Source of the DNA: Lentinus brumalis
Lineage: Eukaryota; Basidiomycota; Agaricomycetes; Polyporales; Polyporaceae
Direction: 5' to 3'
DNA: 64,000 bases
Assembly: GCA_001792895.1 (NCBI GenBank)
Contig: MARA01000004.1
Location: forward strand, 682,001 to 746,000
Of the stretch, positions 11,813 to 21,884 are shown in pieces (positions within the stretch are counted from its first letter, which is position 1; every line of letters starts with the position of its first letter). The position numbers and the translations under genes were made by a program. The notes beneath the pieces were generated by a model. It worked only from the letters and a program-made list of their open reading frames with translations. It searched no databases and had not been told where the DNA came from.

Positions 11813-12297
11813 CGTTTGTCTGCTGATTGACATAATGCTTTGGACTGCTTCAAGTTTTCTGGACTGTATCACTACGTATAACTCAACGACCTCTGGAGTA
11901 CTGTTGCTGTTGGTGGCTTATGACCAGAGACCTTACACGTCGCTTAGAGCTTAATGACATACCCCGCATCCGCTGTGCGTAACATAGCGCATCTGACATT
12001 CTGCGTGAGTTCAGCTTTGCTGTTGACCCCGAAATCAATATTGCAGGAGACGCGTCGACGTTCCCGATCATGCACACGCGCGCTATGGGCCGAGTGGCCA
12101 GCTGCAGCCTCGCTTCGTCACAGACCATGGCCAAGGCCACGCCCAAGCCTGAAGGATACCCATATCTCAATCAGCCATACCCCTAGTCTCCCTCCTTCCT
12201 CCTGACCAACTGTTGCAGTTCTCATCGCAGTCCTCACAATCTGCAGAACAAGTAGCCTCATATCATCAAAGTACATACCCGCAGTTAGACTAAGACC
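11813..12297. other. Intergenic, IRS4 3' flank and CAB5 promoter
   Basis: A short spliced reading frame can be drawn from ATG 11954 (donor gtgagt, acceptor ttgcag), but it gives an Arg/Pro-rich peptide with no recognisable motif. I do not call it a gene. One ACGCGT is present near 12050. Confidence 0.4.
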
Positions 12298-13207
12298 ATG
12301 CTAGGTACGTCTGACCATTGCAGTCTCCTGTGCCATGTTTCGCTCATCGCGCCTCCCCTTCTCCTACGTTCTCATCCCGGCTCGCACTATTGACAACTGG
12401 CGGTCTTCCTGGGGTCGTCTGCTCGTGGCACACCTCCACAGTCATCGGCCTCACCGGCGGCATCGCGACGGGCAAGTCTACCGTCTCCTCCCTCCTGCGC
12501 GCGCACCACCTCCCCATCGTCGACGCCGACGTCCTCGCGCGCAAGGTCGTCGAGCCGGGCACGCCCGCGCTCGCGCAGATCGTCCGCACGTTCGGGCGGG
12601 ACGTCCTCCTGCCCGACGGCTCCCTGGACCGCGCGAAGCTCGGCCGCATCGTGTTCGCGGACGAGGCGAAGCGCAAGCAGCTCAACGCGATCGTGCACCC
12701 TGCTGTACGCCGGGCGATGTTCTGGAGTATCCTGCGGTGCTGGTGGCGCGGGGAGCGGGTGTGCATACTGGACGTGCCGCTGTTGATCGAAGGCGGCCTG
12801 TGGAAGTGGGTCGCGAAGGTGGTGGTGGTTTACTGGTGGGTACCCTGCGCCTCTGACCCGTGGAGAATTGACTGACGGACGTATTTCCTGCTAGCTCTGC
12901 TGAGATCCAGCTCCAGCGACTGATGAAACGCGACAACTCGTCGAGGGCGGACGCGTTTGCTCGCTTGAACGCGCAATTGCCCATCACGGAGAAGGTTCAG
13001 TACGCGGATGTTGTGATAGACAACTCCGGTACGCCCCAGGAGCTCGAGCGACAGGTCGATCAGTTCGTCCAGCTGCTTATGAAGGAAGCTGGATGGTCGT
13101 GGAGGCTTTCTTGGCTCTTCCCCCCATGGGGTGTAGTTTCGGCGGTGGGGACACTCGGCTGGAGAGCGTTGCGGCGCTCGCAGAAAGCGAAGCCGCGGCG
13201 CAGGTAG
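12298..13207 (+). CDS. CAB5: Dephospho-CoA kinase
   Basis: Last step of coenzyme A synthesis: phosphorylation of the ribose 3'-OH of dephospho-CoA. The tiny first exon ATGCTAG joins to the second to give MLVIGLTGGIATGKSTVSSL, containing the P-loop GGIATGKST. Then come HHLPIVDADVLARKVVEPGT, the family motif DVPLLIEGGLWKWVAKVVVV, and after the second intron SAEIQLQRLMKRDNSSRADA, the conserved Q-x-QRL-x-R lid region, and YADVVIDNSGTPQELERQVD. The C-terminus has a hydrophobic stretch (WRLSWLFPPWGVVSAVGTLG) followed by a basic tail, typical of fungal and animal DPCK-like proteins that associate with mitochondrial outer membranes. About 250 aa. The second intron runs from gtgggtacc to the ctgctag acceptor. 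Confidence 0.93.
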
Positions 13208-13540
13208 TGCGAAAGATCGCACGTATACATGTTATATCGTCTTTGATTCTTGTTGTACATGTGTAGTCCCTTGTAGTTTGGGCTGTACTACTGTATCGTC
13301 GCTCTTGCTGAACTAGTAATCTACGGCTCGCTGGCTGCAAAGTGGCATTGGCGGACGACTGCCACCATCGAGTGATTGGGAGTTCTGACCACGGCGATCC
13401 AAGCTCACCCGGAATGGCCAAGCCTGTGGTTATGAGCCGTCGTTTGACGCCGGTTGTCTTCCGCGATTCGCCGTGCTCACATCGGCGCATCCAACACGGA
13501 CACTCAGAGACATATTTGCCTTCGATAGGCATCGCCCATC
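13208..13540. other. Intergenic, CAB5 3' flank and ATP18 promoter
   Basis: No open frame with recognisable content. Nothing repeated was seen. Confidence 0.5.
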
Positions 13541-13855
13541 ATGAGCTTCCTCGGTCTCCGCAAGTGGCCCACTCCCGCACGTCTCCCCACGTCTCCCCTC
13601 ACAGCTGCCGAATCCTGACCTCTCTCCCTCTCCCTCGGATAGGTCGCCAAGCCGATGTGGCCGTTCGTCACTGCGAGCCTCTTGACGTGGTTCCTGGTGG
13701 GCAAGATGCAGGATATCGGTGTCAAATGTACGCGCTCTCTTCTCTCGAAGCCCCTTGGGTATGTATTGACGTGCCACGTCTCTCTAGCGGAGGGCTTCCG
13801 CAACGACCCCCGCAACCCGTACGCGGCGCAGATCGCGAAGCAGTCCCACCACTAG
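13541..13855 (+). CDS. ATP18: Mitochondrial F1Fo ATP synthase subunit i/j
   Basis: Small single-pass membrane subunit of the Fo sector, about 62 aa in three exons. Exon 1 is MSFLGLRKWPTP; exon 2 is VAKPMWPFVTASLLTWFLVG followed by KMQDIGVK; exon 3 is SEGFRNDPRNPYAAQIAK and QSHH. The transmembrane helix is in exon 2. The second intron is ordinary GT-AG (gtacgc to ctctag). The first must start at 13577 with GC (ccc|gcacgt) and end at AG 13641-13642. No GT donor gives the right phase, so this looks like a GC-AG intron. The NDPRNPYAAQIAK tail is characteristic of the family. Confidence 0.88.
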
Positions 13856-14434
13856 AATTGAACCCTCTGTATTTCGCGCGCAGCAGACAAATCCAGCCGG
13901 CGTTCGCCAATGCCTGCCTGCTTGCTACATACGTACACGGTTGGTTGCATGCAGAACAAGTATGCTCAGTGCAATGTGCATGTCGGTGCCCTGTACATGT
14001 GCTACGAGAATAGGACTGTAGGTAAGTCACCATCCCATTGCCATACATTCGGGTCAGACGCGACGCCCCACCCTTCCCCTGCCGCTTCGGGAGCGCAACT
14101 AGGCAACAACTGGGGTCTTCGCCAGCCACAGCTACGACGGCCCACGGACGCTCTGAATATTGTTCCGTGGTCATGACGCGGCCTAAGGAGGAGGTATGTG
14201 GGGAGCTTGCGTACGAGAATTTCCATGTCTATGCCGCCTATTGAACCTGCGCGAAGCACCCGAGGGACTCTACATGAAGCTTTGAGAGGTTATGGCGGCG
14301 TGCTGGAGAGACTTGGAGAGACTCCGCCAGAGCCGGAGAGCCGGGCTACCTAAAGAGGAAGGTCTATATAGCAGGTGCATCATCATCGACTTAACCCCAA
14401 GGCCAAGAGGAACACAGCACACACTCCGGCCACT
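13856..14434. other. Intergenic, upstream of FunK1 copy 1
   Basis: No gene recognised. From 14341 the sequence resembles the region upstream of the start of FunK1 copy 2 (shared gggctacctaaagaggaagg), so the duplication arm begins here. A TATATA lies at about 14364-14370, some 65 bp before the ATG, where copy 2 has a different sequence. Confidence 0.5.
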
Positions 14435-16800
14435 ATGAGGACGGCCGTCGTCGAGTACCTCCGCGAGGTCCCGGTCATCTCATTAGAGGACTACTTCGAC
14501 TTCTTCTGTCCGCCCCTCCCAGGCTCTCTTGACCTGGACCGTATAGTACGGCGACTCTCTCAGCCTCTGGAGCCCGGAGTCGAGGCCGCCTTGGATCTGT
14601 CGACGTCCACTCCTTCCTGGCGATGCTACCGGAACCATCCAGAGAAACAGTCTCCCTCTGAGCCTCAAGTTTTCTGCAGCTTCCAAGAGATCTCCCAGCC
14701 CGTCACATCCGCCTGCATCGAACTGGACGATTCCTTGCACCCCACGTCTCGCTTACGGTGCTTAGGCGAGGAGGAGCTCAAAGGAGACCTTCAGAGCTCC
14801 AACAAGCCAGACGCAATCCACATAGGTGCAGATCTCGGAGAGTATCTTTCGGCGGAGGAACAGCATGGCCAGCTGTGGTGGGATCACGCTGCAGTTCTGT
14901 ATGAGTTCAAGAAACGGGACTCTGATGCAGATGCCCTCGACGTGCGTCTATCTTCCCCTGAGTTGTATCCCGCTGATCACACCCTGCATCTCCTCACAGG
15001 ACATTGCGAAGATGACATGGAGTCTGGTCCAGAAGCTGAGGGTGGACCCAGCATGCCGCTTCGTTCGCGGGTGCACGGTGGAGGTTACCGGTACGCGGTT
15101 CTGGTATGCCGACCACTCGGTCATGCTCGTCACGGAGCCTATAGACGTCAACAAAGTGCGTTACGACGCATCCTTCTCACTAGATGACCCACTCATTCCT
15201 AACAGCGATACGAAATCTTGACGTCATTCTTTGCGCGGCTTGCTTTCGCCTCCTTGTCCCAACTGGGATGGGACACCAGTGTTGAGCGCATCTCCTCATC
15301 GGGCTTTCGCATTTGCGTCAGCGGCAAACACTACACCACCCAGCGTTACCTGAGAAACGCAGGTGCTCACAAGGTCTTTGGGCGGAGTGCACGCGTCTGG
15401 GAGGCTTCCGACGAGGATGGCCAGGAGGTCTGCATCAAGGACTACTGGCTCGACGACGACAGACCTTCAGAGTCTGATGTACTTGGCAAAATCCTAACGG
15501 CAATCTCTGAACACGAATGGGCTACCGAAGCTGAAGACCCTCGGGCTGAGCTGTCTATCGAAGACCGGCAAGCTTACTTCGTTCAGATCCTCGCATCCGA
15601 TGTCGTGCAGGTGGACGGCCCGCCCGGCTCGATCGACACCACCGGACGGATGCGCAACAACTTCGACTTCAGCCGGGTCCAGCAACAGCTATCCCTTGCA
15701 GACTTCGAGTCTGCGCCGAAGAAACGGTCCACTCAGGAAGGACGCGGTAGCAGCGATGCCCCGAAGTACACATTCTGCGAGGTCACACCACCATTCCACG
15801 TCGCCTCAATCGCCTCGAGGGCTCATCATCGCGCGGTGATGAAACGCGGTAAAGCCCTGTACGACGTGAAGGCGTCCTCCCATGTCTTCACTGCATGTGC
15901 CGACGCGGCCTACGGTCAGTGCCGTAGTAGTACTCTCTCCACTATTTTTGGCACTGACCTCGACGCAGCACTCTTCCTCATGAGATGTGTGGGATGGGGC
16001 CACTGTGACATCAGTCCCGGCAACATACTCGTATTCCCCACCTCGGAGGGCGGCGTGCGTGGTGTCCTCGCGGACTTCGAGTATTCGAAGCGTTTCGATG
16101 ACACTTCGTCGATACATCGCCCGTGTCCCGTGAGTGTTTCCTTCGTCGAGGAGGATGTCGTGTACTAATTCAAAGTCGCATCATGATAGGGAACGCCAAA
16201 CTTCATGGCAGTGGAAGTGCAGAAGGGCGGCTTTGTGGAGGGCGAGCTACCACAGGATGTCGAAACAGCCGATGTCCCGAGGCCGGTGTGGACGTGCTGT
16301 GCTGCCCACGATCTCGAGTCCGTCTGGTGGATCCTTGTCTGGGTGCTCTTCCGCCACTACGTTCGGAACGCGCAGCACGGCCTGCCGCAGCAAGAACCCC
16401 CAGTCCGATCTGGTAGCAGGCACGACCTCGATTCGAAGACTCGGGTGCACCTCAGACTTCATGACATGATCTTCTCCGGCCCCTTTGGCAGCCACGGCTA
16501 CGCCGGACGGTTAGAGTTCATGCGTGTGGACGCGCGGCACGCGGTGGACGCGTTGAGCAGGTACTGGCCCGAGGAGGTGTGCAAGGCGGTATGCAAGGAG
16601 CTCGCGCCCGCGTTCTTTAAATTCTACACGGCCGCGAAGGCTGCGCGGAGCACGCCGCCCGCACTCTACGGGAAGGTCATGGCGGCGTGCGACAAGGCGG
16701 CGCAGGTGGGCGGCGTGCTGGAGGACCTCCCTTTTGTACGGTGATTGCGTACTATGATGGAATCGCCTGCATGTATTCCATCAGATTTGAACTTGAGGTA
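14341..16800 (+). repeat. Large inverted duplication, left arm (FunK1 copy 1)
   Basis: Matches the reverse complement of 30108-32718 across exons and introns. The first intron of both copies shares gtgcgtctatcttcccctga and most of the remaining bases. Similarity continues about 55 bp past the stop codon (gtactatgatg, gaatcgcctg). Confidence 0.85.
14435..16744 (+). CDS. FunK1-type fungal protein kinase, copy 1
   Basis: Member of the FunK1 kinase-like family expanded in Agaricomycetes. Exons are 14435-14941, 15000-15155, 15206-15914, 15969-16129 and 16190-16744. They sum to 2088 nt, an intact 695-aa frame. The N-terminal half (EYLREVPVISLEDYFDFFCP, then LGEYLSAEEQ and the LWWDHAAVLYEFKKRDSDAD nucleotide-lobe region) leads to the kinase core: VCIKDYWLDDDRPSESDVLG (Lys of beta 3), the catalytic loop GHCDISPGNILVFP, DFEYSK in the DFG place, and GTPNFMAVEVQKG. 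The catalytic loop has HCD where copy 2 and most relatives have HRD. Asp and Asn remain, so activity is not excluded. The start MRTAVVEY is the first ATG in frame and is shorter than copy 2. The last intron has a tactaat branch site. Confidence 0.88.
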
Positions 16801-18567
16801 CATACATCAAGTTTATTATGTATCATCGGCGGTATCATGTCCCACATACAATGCGGATGTTTCGGTGATAGAGATGCAACGACAACATTTGTGAACAGAG
16901 ACGCGGTCGCAGTACACCTCGTCCTTGGCAGGTTCAACAATGCGCGCATCGTCCGAGCATCGTAGTGACGGTATCACCTACGTACGAGCCGGAGCCCTGA
17001 TCACCCCTTGTGATGTCAAGACCTTCTCGGACGTACTTACTGCCTTAGTGACGTCCATCGCAAGCCATCGCACCGTGCACTTCTGCCCGCTTGAATTCAC
17101 CGGCCGCAAGCTTAATCCTGTTCTCCTAAACGTTAACAGCAAGGACACGCTCCGCCGGCCCACTGGCAGTCTTCGACGACCCCTGCTTTTAGAGTTCAGT
17201 CTAAGCTAAGATTACGGGATCGCGGGATGGCGAGCTCGCGGACCCTGGCTGGCCCAGGCTGGTGGTGACGACGATGATAGCTGAGCTAGCAGCGCTGATC
17301 TCTCTCCTCTCTTTCACTCATTTTGAATGCCCCTGTTCTCTTCTAGGTTTCTCGTGCAGCGAGCTTCCTCGATCAAGATGGCAAACCCGCCAGACTTCAG
17401 ATCAGAATCATAGTAAAGAGTACGGCACCACGACCGCGGCGCACTCCCGCACTCAGGGGATGCGGGAGTTCGGACGCGGGACCGGACGCACTGGCATACT
17501 CCCGCTGCCCCAAAGAGGCATAGGCCCGACCGGAGCATTTCCCGTATACTTAAGAGGGGCGGCATGTTTAGGGCGTACTCTCTCCTACTCTCCTGTCGTC
17601 TCCCCGAGGCAGCAGAAGGAGGGCGAACGACGCTTAGCTGGCGGGTGTCCGAGTATAGTTAACTCTCTCTTCATATCCCTCGGACTTGCTGTGTCCCTCC
17701 CTGCATCGCTTGGGCAGTGGGCAGCGGCCTCCTCAGGCTCCATTTCCCTCCTCTCGGATTCCCTACTTCGGTCTAGCTTAAGTACCATCCCAGTCGTGTG
17801 CCACGTCGTAGAGGTGCCTACCAGAGGGCCACGCCATCGAAGCCAATAAACACGGATCAAAAGGGAACTCATCGGAGGAAAGAAGGGACCTCATTTTCCG
17901 GCAATGACCGCGGACGGGTGAACTTCGACTACTGGCAGCCTTCGTGAGTACGGCGGGGGTTGCGAAGAGTTGATACGAACGCCGTGCAGCAAGCCGAAGA
18001 GGCTTGAAGAGAACAGGATACGTCACTGCAATGTTACCAGAACATCAGGTGGGCGCCGTACCTTACTTACTTGGCGAAGGAGGTAGTCTATATGCGGGTA
18101 GACTGCAGAGACCGAGTCTGGGGCAGCCTAAGTGTGCACGGCATGCGCGTTGGGCCTGTCCGTGTCCTGATGGGTGAAGTTGGGACCGCTGCTGATAGGG
18201 CTGCTACGGCGTATGCAACCATAACCATCGGTCCTGCGCGATGGCTGCCCAGGTCGTGGACTGCAGAGATGAGGCTGAAGTTGAGGCGAACTATGCGTCG
18301 TTGGTCGCGTCAGGGAGCCCCGAATCTCCGCGCTGGACGAAGAAGCCAAGGTTGATTGGATTGCGCAACGAGAAGGCAGCAAGAACGCGTCGGGCTGAGG
18401 TTAGAGGGACGGGCGCCTTCCGGGAAAGGGCTGTGGCTGTGCGGGGCTCGACCGGGGAGACGCGATGATTTGCGTCATCGGTTCCATCATCAGCGCGGCC
18501 ACGGGCAGCTCAAGTACAGACTTGGAGGCCGACGACAGACGCAGCTGCTGGTGTCCCGTACACGCCC
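16745..18567. other. Gene-poor stretch between FunK1 copy 1 and HSF1
   Basis: No gene recognised in about 1.8 kb. The stretch 17430-17880 has features reminiscent of a retrotransposon LTR: a perfect hairpin at 17443-17469, a TATA-like cgtatacttaagagg at about 17550, pyrimidine-rich tracts, and aataaa near 17845. No terminal repeat pair or target duplication could be fixed by eye. The last few hundred bases should contain the HSF1 promoter. Confidence 0.4.
17443..17469. repeat. Perfect 9-bp inverted repeat (hairpin)
   Basis: Arms actcccgca (17443-17451) and tgcgggagt (17461-17469) are exact reverse complements around a 9-nt loop. A further copy of actcccgc follows at about 17500. The hairpin lies in the LTR-like stretch. 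Confidence 0.7.
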
Positions 18568-20850
18568 ATGGACACACAACTCGCCCTCGCCCGCCCCCCG
18601 CGCGCAGAGTCCTCCCACCTCTCCAGGGCCGCGCGCCAGATCGTCCCCCTTTCCTCCAGAAGCTCTACGAGTCCGTGCCCTTCCATCCCCTTCTCTCTCC
18701 TTCCGTCCGCTGAGCCGGCGGTGTCCTTCTAGGATCGTCAACGACCCGGCAAACGAAGAGCTTATCAAGTGGTCCGAGAACGGCGACTCCTTTTATGGCG
18801 AGTCCTCTCCCTCCTCCTCCCCCTCCTCTGTGTTCTCATTCCCGCCTACCTCCCCACCGCACCTCTTCCGCCACGCCCTTCCAGTTCTCAACCATGAAAA
18901 GTTTGCCCGCGAGGTCCTCGGACGCTGGTTCAAACACCAGAAGTTTGCGTCCTTTGTCCGCCAGCTGAACATGTACGGGTTTCACAAAATTCCTCATCTG
19001 CAGCAAGGCGTTCTCAAGAGCGACTCTGACACCGAACCATGGCACTTCGAACACCCCAACTTCCACCGCGGCCAGCCAGACCTCCTCTGCCTCATCCAGC
19101 GCAAGAAGCAGCCCACCCATGGCCAGAACGAAGATCCCGCCATCGACATGCACGATCCTACCCAGACCCCTAACCCCTCACCAGTGTCTCTCCGGGTCAG
19201 CTCATGGACATCAACTCCATCGTGAACGGTGTCTCTGCCATCAAACGCCACCAGCAGGCCATCTCTGCCGACCTGAGTTCCCTCAAGCAGTCAAACGACG
19301 CCCTCTGGAAAGAGGCCGTCGCCGCTCGTCAGCGCCACGCGAAGCACCAGGACACCATCAACCGTATCCTCAAGTTCCTCGCAGGTGTTTTCGGCCACAC
19401 CGACAACGGCGCCCACTCACCCGATGGCTCACATACTCCGCCACAAGTCACTCCCCACATCCGGCAAAGACTGATGATCGGCGATACCAGGAGGTCGCCC
19501 TTGAAGGGCAAGACTGTTGATATCATGGAGGTCGAGGATGTCGAGGTCGAGAACATGCACAGGAATCGTGGTCCCTCTCCGATCTCAGGTGCGTTCAACT
19601 GCTTATTTTTTCCTTGTGTGCGGACCTTCCTGAACAGACGCTGGACCTCAAGACCAATATGCCTCCATTGAGACCCCAGATACCAGCATAACCTCCCCTC
19701 GCACTCCTTCGGGCCTCGAGTCCATTTCTCCGTCCGAAGCGTACTCCCCCGCGTCGGAAGTTCCCTCCGAGAAGCCGTCACCCCCTATGCGCCCATCTCA
19801 AGTCCTCACCAGAAGCAATAGTGCGACCTCTGCTGGTCAACTGACGAACGGATCGCCGCCACTGACGGACAGTACAACGTCAAGCTCCGTCCAGACCCCT
19901 CCAGCTTCTACTGCCACACTGCCCGGCAATGTCGACGCAATGTGGCAAACCGCGCTCCAGCACATGATGAGCTCACCTGGCCAGTTTCAGAGGATCATGC
20001 AGGCATTCGCGAATCAGCAGCCCGTCATGCCCACTCCCGCCGACATCAACCTGCCAGACCACAATCCCTCCACAATCGCTGCGTACGACCCGAACGCGAA
20101 CGACTACTCGCGCTGGTTCTCTCCCTCCGCCCCCTCCACGTCCACCGCCGCGCTGTCCCAACCGCTCATCGCCCCCACGCACATCGACGACCACACGCAG
20201 CTGATGCAGCTCCTCGACGAGAACAACCGGCTGCAGAAGTCGTACCGGGACTCGACCGAGATCGACGCGGACATGGACATGCTCCAGTCCTCCATCAACT
20301 CGTTCATCCACAACCTCGGCATCGACCCCACCTCGCTCGCCCCACCGCAAGACGAGCCTCCCGCGAACGCCGCGAACATGAACGGGAACGGGACCGCACC
20401 GGGGGCCCCGCCGACGAACGGGTACGCGCCACACCTCGCGCCGCCCGAGTCGTTCGTGCACGGCTTCGGGGGGTTCAGCGGGCTCGACCCGGCCGGGCCG
20501 GACGCGTCGCAGCCGGACCACCTCCTCGACTCGCTCCTCAGCCAGATCGCGGACGGCCGCGGGGCGCGGACGGGGTGCAGGGCTACCCGGACATCACGGA
20601 CCACTACGACCACAGCGCGCAGATCGACGGGACGTCGATCGAGGACGCGAGCACGGAGCAGCTCGCCGCGTTCCTCGACGAGGCGGGCTCCGCGGCCGCG
20701 GCAGCGGCGGAGTCGCCTGTGATGACGAAGAGCCCGTTGGGCGGCGCGGGCGCGGCGGCGGTGCACCTGAAGCGGAATAGCGATGCGCTGGACTTGCCGC
20801 TGCCGACCCCGCCGGAGGGCGGGGGCAAGAAGGTCAAGCGCAAGCGATGA
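18568..20850 (+). CDS. HSF1: Heat shock transcription factor (HSF1), with three frame breaks
   Basis: Trimeric activator of heat-shock genes. The probable start ATG at 18568 gives MDTQLALARPPRAESSHLSR and AARQIVP. The DNA-binding domain follows: PFLQKLYE, IVNDPANEELIKWSENGDSF, VLNHEKFAREVLGRWFKHQK, FASFVRQLNMYGFHKIPHLQ and HPNFHRGQPDLLCLIQRKK. The heptad coiled coil follows (MDINSIVNGVSAIKRHQQAI, ADLSSLKQSNDALWKEAVAA), then a long Ser/Pro/Thr-rich region and an acidic C-terminal segment (DITDHYDHSAQIDGTSIEDA) ending KKVKRKR. The frame is broken at the C run 18645-18649, near 19174-19177, and near 20572-20575. In each case one extra C or G restores it, and no intron fits. One intron (18798-18884) has a GC donor. 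The breaks look like sequence error rather than decay, because the domains are intact. Confidence 0.88.
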
Positions 20851-21884
20851 GCTTTGTCTGCGGCCGGTGGTCCGCCCGCCACCTTGCCGTCGTACCGGCG
20901 CGGAGGCGTGCGCACCGATGTCTGCACTCTCCTCCGGCTCTGGTCTTGTACTCATATCGCGCGTGTCCCTTCACCGCCGACCAAATGTTGTATTTCATGT
21001 CACTTATTATCATCTTTCTTTCCAGTCCACCTGTGCTGCACCGTCGAATCCCGCATTTTGCTCCTTGCTCCGTGCTCCGTGCTCCGAATACACTTCCTCC
21101 CCCCCTCACCGACCGACCTCCTCTCCCTTCGACATGATCTATACATCGTTTGACACATTGGGCTGGCGGTGGCGCGGCGGTCTCCCTTTCCTCCTTTCCC
21201 GTTCATATTCTAGCTGTCGCTCAAAGTCACTCGAAGTCAGTGGCGTGGAAAACGCGAAGTGGCCGGGAGGAAGCATGGCGGGGCGTCCGTGGTCAGACCA
21301 CGGACGGCGCGGGGCAGACAGCGGACGGACCCGCGAATAATAGCAGTAGCTCCTGAATTATAGATGTATTTGTAGCGATATACGTATAAAGTGTAATCCT
21401 ATATCGACAGCAAAGAGCAGGGGGCGGGTGTGCGCGATATGTACAGGGACAGCGTATTCCCGGGACGAGATGGAAGAGCGATGAGCTGGGTGAAGGAGCG
21501 ACGGGCAGGACCTTGAAGGCCTGCGGTACGAGAGCAGTGTTCCTCGGATCCAGGCGAGAAAAGACAGAGAGGGAGAACGGGAAGGAGCAAGAGATTGAGA
21601 AGGGAAACACAATGTGCACGTAGGAGCTGGTGGGAACGGCAGTTCAGGAAGAGAGACGCAATAACGTTAAATGATCGGCCGGCAGGCTGCTACACATTGA
21701 CAAGGGATATCCAAGCTGCCGTCAGGTAGTAGAAGCCGAAGCCCTAGATCCAAAGAATGCATAGGCCAGAAGGAGAGATCGATCGTCCATAGGGAGTACA
21801 AACTGAGAAGAAAACCCCCCATTCGCGCAAGATGCCGCCAGAAGGTCTGCGACCGACAGGTGTTTTAGCCTCAAACGACGAAGC
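20851..21884. other. Intergenic, HSF1 and arrestin convergent 3' flanks
   Basis: No gene recognised in about 1 kb. The + strand is rich in cct and tcc runs (20930-21220). A perfect 10-bp hairpin with a 3-nt loop lies at 21284-21306. Short open frames on both strands have low-complexity content only. Confidence 0.5.
21284..21306. repeat. Perfect 10-bp inverted repeat with 3-nt loop
   Basis: Arms cgtccgtggt (21284-21293) and accacggacg (21297-21306) flank cag. It lies about 430 bp after the HSF1 stop codon. It could be a transcript-end structure or a remnant of a small element. Confidence 0.7.

Noticed and set aside
11954..12205. Small spliced ORF between IRS4 and CAB5
   Set aside because: Arg/Pro-rich, no motif, and the acceptor could serve other frames; not supported.
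19182..19200. Tiny intron gtgtctctccgggtcag in HSF1 to explain the second frame break
   Set aside because: About 17 bp is far below any functional spliceosomal intron length. A missing C in the preceding run is simpler.
19942..20850. Long + frame of 302 codons over the HSF1 3' half as a separate gene
   Set aside because: Only its last third (from about 20580) looks like protein. The first part is an Arg/His-rich shadow of HSF1, so the frame is the post-break part of HSF1.
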